Below, one piece after another: positions 41,581-48,180 of a stretch of DNA of 48,180 bases; position 1 is the first letter of the stretch; each line of letters opens with the position of its first letter. The notes under the pieces were generated by a model. That model did no database searches and was not told the DNA's origin. It was given only the letters and a program-made list of their open reading frames with translations. The DNA lies in NCBI GenBank assembly GCA_963170165.1, contig CAUJGQ010000029.1:1-48180 (forward strand). The letters are read 5' to 3'. The position numbers and the translations under genes were made by a program. Origin of the DNA: Chloroflexota bacterium. Its GTDB lineage: Bacteria; Chloroflexota; Dehalococcoidia; CAUJGQ01.

Positions 41581-42414
41581 ATGGCGCTACCATCCACCCG
41601 CCTTGATGGCAAAGTGGCGATCATCACTGGTGGCGGGCGCGGGCTGGGCAAGGCGATGGCAACCTCGCTGGCCGAGGCCGGCGCTGAGGTGTGCCTCGCC
41701 GCACGCACCGAGCACCAGTTGCGCGCCGCCGCCGATGAGATCCGCGACATCAGCGGCAAAGAAGCATTGCTCGTCCCCACCGACATCCGCGACTCGGCCC
41801 AGTGCCAGGCGCTGATAGACCGGACCGTTGCCCACTTCGGCCGGCTCGACATCCTGATGAACAACGCCGGCATCGGCGACCGGCGCGGTGGCGGCCACCG
41901 CATCTGGGACTGGACCGATGAGGATTGGCGCGACACGATCGATGTCAACCTCTCCGGCACCTTCTACTGCAGCCGCGCCGCCGCCAAGGTGCTGACCGAG
42001 CAGAACCAGGGCGGCGTGATCGTCAACGTCGCCTCCGGCACGGCGCTGCGCTCGTCGCCGCAGTCCTTCGGCTACGCCACCGCCAAGGGCGGCGTCATCT
42101 CCTTCACCAAGTCGCTCTCTGGACTGCTGATCGGCTACGGCATCCGCGTCAATGGCATCGTGCCGGGCTTCGTCTCGCAGGCGCCGGCCCGCGACGAGGA
42201 GGACGCCCAGCGCCGCCACGAGCGCGGCCAGTTCATCACCGCCCGGCGGTTGGGCGAAGCGTGGGAACTGGGCCCGCTGGCCGTCTACCTGTGCTCAGAC
42301 GCCTCCAGCTACATGACCGGCGAATGCTTCATCATCGACGGCGGCGGCCTGGCCGGCGGCATTGCGCCCACCGGCTACCGGCCGGACGCTGCGGAACAGG
42401 GGGCCCGCGCATGA
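41581..42414 (+). CDS. SDR family oxidoreductase
   Basis: 277 residues from the ATG at 41581 with GGGAGAAG upstream. Motifs: ITGGGRGLGKAMA, AARTEHQ after strand 2 (NADP-type Arg), PTDIRDS, NNAGIGDR, catalytic Ser in NVASGTALR, YATAKGG with Tyr and Lys, RVNGIVPGFV and YMTGECFIIDGGG. All catalytic elements intact. The stop overlaps the next SDR-like gene (ATGA), indicating a coupled pair. Substrate unknown; members of this group act on sugars, hydroxyacyl groups or steroids. Confidence 0.93.
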   Translation: MALPSTRLDGKVAIITGGGRGLGKAMATSLAEAGAEVCLAARTEHQLRAAADEIRDISGKEALLVPTDIRDSAQCQALIDRTVAHFGRLDILMNNAGIGDRRGGGHRIWDWTDEDWRDTIDVNLSGTFYCSRAAAKVLTEQNQGGVIVNVASGTALRSSPQSFGYATAKGGVISFTKSLSGLLIGYGIRVNGIVPGFVSQAPARDEEDAQRRHERGQFITARRLGEAWELGPLAVYLCSDASSYMTGECFIIDGGGLAGGIAPTGYRPDAAEQGARA

Positions 42415-43193
42415 CCGACCGCAGCGGCTGGGACCGCAAATCGGGATTTGATCTGGCGGGCAAGACCGCGCTGGTGGTGGGCGCCGAGACCCCCGCCGGC
42501 GCCGCCACCGCCCGCACGCTCGCGCAGGCGGGCGCCGCCCTCGCGCTCGTTGCCGCCACCGGCGACGTCACCGCCCTGGGCGCGCTGGCCGGGGAGATCT
42601 CCGCCAAGCACACCACTGCCTGGGACGTGACGGATGATGCCGCGGTGAATGCCGGCATGCGGGCGCTGTTCGCGGCGGGGGCGGCTCCCAGCATTCTCGT
42701 CACCGCCCAGGACGCGCCCTTGCTCGCGCCCATCGGCGGCACCGACGCGATTGCCTACCGGCGGACGATGGCGGTGGTGGCAGGCGGCACCTATTACGCC
42801 GCCCGCGCCTTTCTGGCGAGCCTGCCGGAGAGCATGGCCAACCCGCGCATCATCTGCATCACCACGGTGTTCGGCGAACGGGGCATGGATAACATCAGCG
42901 CCTACGCCGCCGCGCACGGCGCCGTGCACAACCTGGTGCGGGCGCTGGCCCAGGAGGTAGGGGCGCGCAACGGCGCCACGGTGAACGGTATCGCTACCGG
43001 CTGGATGACCGATACCCCGGGGCGCGGGCCGGATGTCCTCGGCCAGAACCGGCTGATGCGCTTCGTGCCCATGCGCCGCTTTGGTGAGCCGGCCGAGATT
43101 GGCCCGCTGGCGGTGCTGCTCGCCTCCGACGCGGCGGGCTACATCTCCGGCCAGGTGCTGCATATCGACGGCGGGGTGAATACGCACCTGTAG
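42411..43193 (+). CDS. SDR-fold protein with altered active site
   Basis: 260 residues, start overlapping the preceding SDR stop. SDR scaffold is clear (FDLAGKTALVVGAETPAGAATARTLAQ; AGEISAKHTTAWDVTDDAAV; ATVNGIATGWMTDTPG; SDAAGYISGQVLHIDGG), but the glycine loop is VGAETPAGAA rather than TGxxxGIG and the YxxxK motif is Tyr-Ala-Ala-Ala-His (ISAYAAAHGAV), so Lys is absent. It may be a catalytically weak partner of the first SDR, as in heteromeric FabG-type pairs, or bind cofactor differently. Ends 3 bp before the convergent oxidase gene. Confidence 0.88.
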   Translation: MTDRSGWDRKSGFDLAGKTALVVGAETPAGAATARTLAQAGAALALVAATGDVTALGALAGEISAKHTTAWDVTDDAAVNAGMRALFAAGAAPSILVTAQDAPLLAPIGGTDAIAYRRTMAVVAGGTYYAARAFLASLPESMANPRIICITTVFGERGMDNISAYAAAHGAVHNLVRALAQEVGARNGATVNGIATGWMTDTPGRGPDVLGQNRLMRFVPMRRFGEPAEIGPLAVLLASDAAGYISGQVLHIDGGVNTHL

Positions 43194-43196
43194 CGG

Positions 43197-44273
43197 TTAG
43201 CGGTCAGCGGCGCCGCGCTCCCTGCTGATTGCCGGCCCTTGACCGCCGGCGCTTAGCAGCGAGCGGTCGACGGTATCCACCCCGGCGCGGCCGCATAGGG
43301 TGAGGGCGGTGGCGATCTCGTCACGCAGCAGGCCGAGCAACCGCCCGACCCCCTGCTGGCCGTCCACCGCCAGCGCCCACAAGTAGGGGCGGCCGATGCA
43401 GACGACGCGAGCGCCGAGCGCCAGGGCGGTGAGCACGTCCGTGCCACGGCGCACGCCGCCGTCCAGGTAGACCTCGGCCCGGCCCTGGACCGCCGCCACC
43501 ACCTCGGGCAGCACCTCAAGGGCGGCCGGAGCGCCGTCGAGCTGGCGGCCACCGTGGTTGGATACGATCACGGCGGCCGCGCCGTGTTCCACCGCCAGCG
43601 CGGCATCCTCGCCGCACATGATGCCCTTGAGCACCACTGGCAGCCCGGATAGCTCCCGCAGCCAGGGCACCACGTCCCAGGTCAGCGACGCGTCGAAGCT
43701 GCCCTGACGGCCGTCGGGGAAGTTACCGCGATGCAGCCGGCGGCGGACGGCATAGCCGGAGCGGATCTCCCGCTCCCGCCGGCCCAGCACCGGCGCATCG
43801 ACGGTGAGCACGATAGCGCGATAGCCCGCCGTCTTCGCCCGGGTCACCAGTGAAGCAGTCAGCTCGCGGTCCGAGAAGCAGTAGAGCTGAAACCACAGTG
43901 GCCCGGTGGCGGCGGCAGCGATCGCCTCCAGCGGCAGGCTGCTGGCGGTGCTGGCGATCAGAAGTGAGCCGGCAGCAGCCGCGGCCCGGGCGGTGGCCGC
44001 CTCACCCTCCGGATGGGAAAGGGCGTGCTCCCCCGCCGGCGCCAGCAGCACCGGCATCGCCACCGGCTGGCCCAGCACGTTGGTGTGCAGCCGCGGCGCG
44101 GTGACACCGGTGAGCACCCGCGGGCGCAGCGCCCAGCGGTCGAACGCCTGGCGGTTGCGGCGCAGCGTCCGTTCATCCTCGGCGCCGCCGGCGATGAAAT
44201 CCGCCACTTCCACGGGCAGCCGAGCGCGCGCTAGCGGCTCATACTCGTCCAGGTTGACGGGGCTGTCGGGCAT
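43197..44273 (-). CDS. FMN-dependent alpha-hydroxy-acid oxidase/dehydrogenase
   Basis: 358 residues from the ATG at 44273 (a GTG at 44282 is possible). Family of lactate/glycolate oxidases and L-lactate dehydrogenases. N-terminal DFIAGGAEDERTLRRNRQAF, FMN-contact strands MPVLLAPAGEHALSHPEGE, WFQLYCFSDREL and LTVDAPVLGRREREI, Lys in LPVVLKGIMCGEDA, catalytic His in SNHGGRQLDGAPA, and FMN phosphate site YLDGGVRRGTDVLTALALGA and CIGRPYLW. All key residues present. Oxidises a 2-hydroxy acid to the 2-oxo acid. It starts 28 bp after the ispG stop, on the same strand. Confidence 0.93.
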   Translation of the reverse strand: MPDSPVNLDEYEPLARARLPVEVADFIAGGAEDERTLRRNRQAFDRWALRPRVLTGVTAPRLHTNVLGQPVAMPVLLAPAGEHALSHPEGEAATARAAAAAGSLLIASTASSLPLEAIAAAATGPLWFQLYCFSDRELTASLVTRAKTAGYRAIVLTVDAPVLGRREREIRSGYAVRRRLHRGNFPDGRQGSFDASLTWDVVPWLRELSGLPVVLKGIMCGEDAALAVEHGAAAVIVSNHGGRQLDGAPAALEVLPEVVAAVQGRAEVYLDGGVRRGTDVLTALALGARVVCIGRPYLWALAVDGQQGVGRLLGLLRDEIATALTLCGRAGVDTVDRSLLSAGGQGPAISRERGAADR

Positions 44274-44301
44274 GGCGGGCACCTCGGCCGTGGCCGGCAG
44301 G

Positions 44302-46692
44302 CTACTCGACGATGGTCAGCGGCAGCGGGCCGGAGCCACGACCGCGGCCCAGGCCGGCATTGGCGGCGGGACCGGCCGGCGGGATGACGCTGCCCTCCGG
44401 CGGGTCACGCCAGACACCATCAGCCTGTAACAAGCCGATCAGCTCGGCCACTCCCTGCTCCTGCGCGATGGACTCCTTCACCACCTCGCGGCCACGGTAC
44501 AGGGCGATCTTGCCGCCGCCCTTGCCGACGTAGCCGTAATCGGCGTCGGCCATCTCCCCCGGCCCGTTGACGATGCAGTTGTGGACGAGGCACAGCGAAC
44601 TGACGTAGGTGTGCGCGCTGGCTACCTCGATATTGTGAACCGGGCCGTGATAAGGCACGGCGCGCACGGCTTGCACCGGCAGATACAAATACTGCTGATC
44701 AATCCCTAAGCGCGCCGTCTGATACGGCCGCTCCGGCAGGTCAAGCGACAGGCCTACCTGCACCGCCAGCCGGCGCAGGCCATCGGCGGCGGTGACCGAG
44801 ATGTAGTGGGCCATCTGCCGCCGGGCCGGACGGCGCTCCAGGAATGTTGCGGCGATGCCCTGCCGCAGAAGTAACTGGTGGACCTGGAGGGCGAGGGTAG
44901 GAGAAACGGTGACATAGGTGGCGCGTGGATAGCCACGCACGGTGCCCACATAGCCATCGCATTGCCACAAGGTCTTGACGAGAACGGCTTGTTGCTCTTT
45001 GGGCAGGAAAAGCATCCATTGGGGTAGGCGCTTGTTCGCGGCACGCCGCCCGAACATCGTGGTGAACAAGCGTGCCAACCGGGAGGATGAAACTACGACC
45101 TCGCAACTATGGCGCAGTGCGTGCTCGCGCACACTCACGGGCGCGCCCATATTGCGCACCATCGATGCCACCCGGTCGGCTAAGGCCCGTTCGTGCAATC
45201 CGAATGTGAAGAAGAGCTGATGCGGTGCGTCTTTGGGTCCACCCGCCGAGCCTTCGGCAACATAGCATGCCGCGAGGGTGAGCAGGTTGTCATCGACCGG
45301 GATGTCGGGCGCTTCCGGCACATGCCCGACCGCTTCTTCTCCTTGGAGAATGGGATAGAGCAGCACCGAGTCACGCGTAATCGCCTCGGCCGGATACCAT
45401 CGTGCCGCAGTCTCGCCGGTGACTGTACGGGTGACGTTCTCCCACCGCCGCCGTCCGGCCTTGACTGTGCCGGGGCGTGGGAGCGCCATTACGGGATGAT
45501 TGGGCGTCATGCGCACGGCCGGCGCACCACGCGGTTTGATCTCGACCAGGGCACCATCGAACTCGTGCGTCTGTACGGCCGTGACCGGCGCATATGTCCC
45601 CCTATCGGTCAGAACCTCAGTGCCCTCACTGAGGTTCGCGATCCCCGTCAGCCCCTGCGTGGTCACGACCCGTTCATCGGGCGGGAAGCACCCCATCACG
45701 GCGACGTTGAGGCCGACGAGATGGCGGGTGGCATCGCGCACCTCGTTGAGGACCGTGGGCAGGTCGAACTTGGTGCGGCCACAGCCGGGGCAGGCGACGT
45801 ACTCCACCTGCGTGCGCCGCAGACCCAGCGCCTGCAAGATCTCGTAGCAGACCGGCAGCTCGTTGATCGGGTCCTCGGAGAGTGAGACGCGGATGGTATC
45901 GCCGATGCCCTCGGCCAGCAGGGTGCCGATGCCGGTGGTGGACTTGATGCGGGCGTACTGGCCGTCGCCCGCCTCGGTGACGCCCAGGTGCAGCGGGTAG
46001 TCCATCCCCTCTTCGGCCATTCGCTGCGCCATCAGCCGGTTGGCCTGGATCATCACCGGCACCCGCGAGGCCTTGAGCGAGATCACCAGGTTGCGGTAGC
46101 CGTGCTTCTCGCACAGCCGTAGGTACTCCATGGCGCTCTCGACCATGCCCCGCGGCGTATCGCCGTAGGTGACCAGCATCCGCTCGGCCAGCGAGCCATG
46201 GTTGACGCCGATGCGCATGGCGATGTCCCGCGCCTTGCAGGCCTCGATCACCGGCAGCAGCGATGCTTCAATCGCCGCCAGCTCGGCCGCATGCTCGGCG
46301 GCGGTGTACTCCTCGGCACGGCCGCGCGGCTTGCGGAAGACAAACAGGCCGGGATTGATGCGCACCTTGTCCACGAACTGGGCGACGGTGACGGCGATGT
46401 CGGTGCCCTGATGATGGACATCGGCCACCAGCGGAATGTCGTAGCCGCGGGCGGTGAGTTGCTGCTTGATCTCGCCCAGGCAATACGCCTCTGCCATGGT
46501 GGGCGTGGTGACGCGCACCAGCTCGCAGCCGGCCTCGGCCATGCGGATAATCTGGGCGACGCAGGCGTCAACGTTGCGCGTCTCCTCGGTGATCATGCTC
46601 TGCACCAGCACCGGCGCATCGCCGCCGATCACCGCCCTGCCCACTCGCACGGCACGTGTCCGGCGGCGCGGGTAAACCATCTCCGGATGCAT
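44302..46692 (-). CDS. ispG: IspG (HMBPP synthase) interrupted by an intein
   Basis: 796 codons from the ATG at 46692 (GGGAGGGG upstream): 334 N-extein, 371 intein and 91 C-extein residues, giving a 425-residue IspG after splicing. IspG converts MEcPP to HMBPP in the MEP isoprenoid pathway with a [4Fe-4S] cluster. N-extein shows [57 protein letters not shown] and the cysteine pair of [11 protein letters not shown]. After the intein [21 protein letters not shown] supplies the third Cys and the Glu ligand region. The uninterrupted reading frame argues against decay. Confidence 0.95.
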   Translation of the reverse strand: MHPEMVYPRRRTRAVRVGRAVIGGDAPVLVQSMITEETRNVDACVAQIIRMAEAGCELVRVTTPTMAEAYCLGEIKQQLTARGYDIPLVADVHHQGTDIAVTVAQFVDKVRINPGLFVFRKPRGRAEEYTAAEHAAELAAIEASLLPVIEACKARDIAMRIGVNHGSLAERMLVTYGDTPRGMVESAMEYLRLCEKHGYRNLVISLKASRVPVMIQANRLMAQRMAEEGMDYPLHLGVTEAGDGQYARIKSTTGIGTLLAEGIGDTIRVSLSEDPINELPVCYEILQALGLRRTQVEYVACPGCGRTKFDLPTVLNEVRDATRHLVGLNVAVMGCFPPDERVVTTQGLTGIANLSEGTEVLTDRGTYAPVTAVQTHEFDGALVEIKPRGAPAVRMTPNHPVMALPRPGTVKAGRRRWENVTRTVTGETAARWYPAEAITRDSVLLYPILQGEEAVGHVPEAPDIPVDDNLLTLAACYVAEGSAGGPKDAPHQLFFTFGLHERALADRVASMVRNMGAPVSVREHALRHSCEVVVSSSRLARLFTTMFGRRAANKRLPQWMLFLPKEQQAVLVKTLWQCDGYVGTVRGYPRATYVTVSPTLALQVHQLLLRQGIAATFLERRPARRQMAHYISVTAADGLRRLAVQVGLSLDLPERPYQTARLGIDQQYLYLPVQAVRAVPYHGPVHNIEVASAHTYVSSLCLVHNCIVNGPGEMADADYGYVGKGGGKIALYRGREVVKESIAQEQGVAELIGLLQADGVWRDPPEGSVIPPAGPAANAGLGRGRGSGPLPLTIVE
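44578..45690 (-). mobile_element. LAGLIDADG-type intein within IspG
   Basis: 371 residues in frame. Block A: Cys1 ([17 protein letters not shown]); block B: TPNHPV with the T-x-x-H at 62-65; homing endonuclease blocks C ([13 protein letters not shown], 139-151) and E ([13 protein letters not shown], 237-249), with acidic residues Glu146 and Asp245; block [13 protein letters not shown] (352-363); block G LCLVHN, ending His-Asn, with Cys as +1 extein residue. All splice residues for a class 1 intein are present. Composition looks less GC-rich: 45181-45240 has 55% GC against 68% for 46021-46080 in the extein (hand counts). Removal leaves the Gly-Cys of GCIVNGPGE intact. Confidence 0.95.
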
Positions 46693-46961
46693 CGTCGCTC
46701 CCCTCCCGCTGTCGATGCGCTCGGACCGATCGTAGCACGGGGCAGGGGTAGCCACGACGCCATAACGGCGGCCGGCCATCGCCGCGCATGCGCCGCCGGG
46801 GCCCTCAGCGCCGCGGCAGGCGTGGCCGTACGCCGGCCCCTGAAAGACGGCCGAAAACGGCCGCCCAGGAACCGCAATGGTCGCCTAGCTGACACCCGCG
46901 CCGCGGACCGGCCGGTAGGGTGGACCCATCAGCAGGCGAGCACACGACAGGAGGCACTCCC

Positions 46962-47180
46962 ATGAGCAGTGAGCCGATGCGCATTCCCTCGGTGGCCGGT
47001 GACGTCCAGGGCTTCATTCTTCCCCTTGTCTTCGGTGCGGCCGCCGTTGCCGGCTTTGCGGCGGGCTACTTCGGGACGAAGAGCGCGCTGGAGGACTCCA
47101 ACTCGGGCCCGACCACCGGCCAGATGATCCAGGGCTGGGTGGATCAGGCCAACGGCGCGCGCGCCCGTACGATTCGGTAG
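46962..47180 (+). CDS. small single-span membrane protein
   Basis: 72 residues from the ATG at 46962, preceded by AGGAGG; the frame opens earlier at 46920 but lacks such a site. One hydrophobic segment, FILPLVFGAAAVAGFAAGYF, then a polar, acidic stretch and GQMIQGWVDQANGARARTIR. No family recognised. A long-arm hairpin follows at 47199. The 269 bp upstream, between it and ispG, contains no gene and should hold both promoters. Confidence 0.65.
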   Translation: MSSEPMRIPSVAGDVQGFILPLVFGAAAVAGFAAGYFGTKSALEDSNSGPTTGQMIQGWVDQANGARARTIR

Positions 47181-47198
47181 ATTCGGTGGATAAGGAAC

Positions 47199-47242
47199 GG
47201 CGCCTCCCTGGCCACCGGCGCAGTGCCGGGTAGGGAGGCGCC
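47199..47242. terminator. long hairpin at convergent gene ends
   Basis: GGCGCCTCCCT (47199-47209) and AGGGAGGCGCC (47232-47242) form eleven perfect pairs around a 22-base loop. It lies between the small membrane protein (plus) and the glucan phosphorylase (minus), which face each other; probably a bidirectional terminator, though no T-run follows. Confidence 0.6.
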
Positions 47243-47267
47243 CTCACCTGCGTGGTGCGGTGGCCGG

Positions 47268-48180
47268 CTAGCCCACCACCTGATAGGCGTTATGAACGTA
47301 CTGGGACACCATGCGCTGAGCGTTGAAGAAGGAGCCGTTGATGGCGATGGTCGAGCGCATCGTCTCTGCCCAACGGTCAGGCTGGTCGTAATACAGCGGC
47401 AGGATAACCCGCTCCAGCTTGCCATACAGCGATTCGGCCTCCGCGGCCGCATCCGGTGAACCCTCGATAGACCAGCCGGTCACGTTCTCCACGTGGCCTT
47501 CCACCCACCAGCCGTCCAGCACACTCAGGCTGGGCACGCCGTTGAGCGCTGCCTTCATACCACTGGTGCCTGAAGCCTCGTGCGGGGCGAGCGGTGTATT
47601 TAGCCACAGATCGACCCCAGCCACGAGCAGGCCGCCGAGTGCCATGTCGTAGTCCTCCAGGTAGACCACGCGGACGACGTCTTTCACCTCATCCGCTGCT
47701 TGGAACACGCGACGGATGAGCGCCTTGCCGCCTTCGTCGTGCGGGTGCGCCTTGCCACCGTAGATGATCTGCAACGGTCCGCTGCGCCGGGCCATGCGCT
47801 TGAGCCGGTAGGGGTCGGTGAACAGCAGGTCGGCGCGCTTGTAAGCGGTGGCACGGCGGGCAAAGCCGATAGTGAAGGCCGTGGGATCCAGCCGTTCACC
47901 GGTGCGCCGCTCCACCTCGGCGACCAGCGCCCGCTTCGCCTCATGGTGGGCAATGGCGATATCCACCCGCGGCAACCGCCAGGCGTAGCGGAGATAGAGG
48001 TTGTCGCGCCGCCACTCGGGGATGTGGCGGTCATACAGCGCCATGAAGGCGGGGCTGGTCCAGGTGCCAGCGTGCACGCCGTTGGTGACAGCGGCGATAT
48101 CGTGGCCGGGGAACATATCGCGCGAGACTTCCTCGTGGCGCTTGGAGACGCCGTTGACGTAGCGGGAGCAGGCCAGCGCC
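47268..48180 (-). CDS. glgP: alpha-glucan phosphorylase, C-terminal part (5' end beyond window)
   Basis: About 304 residues visible, frame open to the window edge. PLP-dependent glucan phosphorylase, which releases glucose 1-phosphate from glycogen or maltodextrin. Seen: VTNGVHAGTWTSPAFMALYD, TIGFARRATAYKRADLLF, QIIYGGKAHPHDEGGKALIRRVF, VVYLEDYDMALGGLLVAGVDLWLNTPLAPHEASGTSGMKAALNGV (PLP Lys in SGTSGMK), and WWVEGHVENVTGWSI. This is the shorter, bacterial/archaeal 'alpha-glucan family phosphorylase' type rather than the GlgP of enteric bacteria. Ends at the hairpin. Confidence 0.92.
   Translation of the reverse strand, partial: ALACSRYVNGVSKRHEEVSRDMFPGHDIAAVTNGVHAGTWTSPAFMALYDRHIPEWRRDNLYLRYAWRLPRVDIAIAHHEAKRALVAEVERRTGERLDPTAFTIGFARRATAYKRADLLFTDPYRLKRMARRSGPLQIIYGGKAHPHDEGGKALIRRVFQAADEVKDVVRVVYLEDYDMALGGLLVAGVDLWLNTPLAPHEASGTSGMKAALNGVPSLSVLDGWWVEGHVENVTGWSIEGSPDAAAEAESLYGKLERVILPLYYDQPDRWAETMRSTIAINGSFFNAQRMVSQYVHNAYQVVG

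Noticed and set aside
44578-45690. Frameshifted or broken ispG
   Set aside because: The frame is continuous and the extra part has all intein splice blocks, so it is an insertion, not decay.

Overview
This is a GC-rich bacterial chromosome segment. The gene content (two class-type bacterial P450s, acyl-CoA and SDR enzymes, a flavin-dependent luciferase-like enzyme, CxxC zinc-ribbon and plasmid-stabilisation-like small proteins, IspG of the MEP pathway, an AddAB-type helicase-nuclease next to HerA-NurA) best fits a Chloroflexota-like lineage (Thermomicrobia or Dehalococcoidia/Tepidiformales relatives), with Actinomycetota as the alternative. This is inferred from family recall, not from any search.

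Layout. 1-3406 (minus): partial acyl-CoA synthetase, a NUDIX-DUF3052-like fusion and an SDR. 3407-3885: gene-free, with 22-23 bp tandem repeats that resemble an IS21-type end. 3886-11893 (all minus): a probable RiPP gene cluster. In transcription order it holds an LLM flavoenzyme, a B12-type radical SAM RiPP-maturation protein (CX7CX2C), two paralogous ~100-residue precursor peptides ending NPGxLAGVSxVVGVMF, two P450s and a class I methyltransferase. The N-termini of both P450s align without gaps to the precursor leader, which is the most unusual signal in the window. 12058-16425: a redox module (ferric-reductase-like cytochrome b, ApbE, two small membrane proteins, one with an Asp-rich tail) divergent from a two-component system whose sensor loop is also Asp-rich; the shared intergenic region has 11-bp-period repeats typical of OmpR/PhoB boxes. 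16535-23947: metabolic and secreted or transport genes (S41 protease, MaoC-like protein, MFS, MBL hydrolase, DUF35 protein, S9 peptidase).

24051-29339: an unknown gene, tRNA-Thr(CGT) with terminator, a ComEA-like HhH protein, membrane proteins and a run of small stress-type proteins, including a proline-rich 58-residue protein. 29509-40837 (all minus): one long operon of sigma-like factor, small HTH-like protein, ImmA/IrrE protease, NurA, HerA, AddB-like nuclease and AddA-like helicase, behind a good sigma70-type promoter; this looks like a self-regulated DNA-break repair or defence operon. 41037-44273: a small unknown gene, two coupled SDR genes and an FMN 2-hydroxy-acid oxidase. 44302-46692: ispG interrupted by a 371-residue LAGLIDADG intein placed exactly before a predicted [4Fe-4S] cysteine. 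46962-48180: a small membrane protein and the 3' part of an alpha-glucan phosphorylase.
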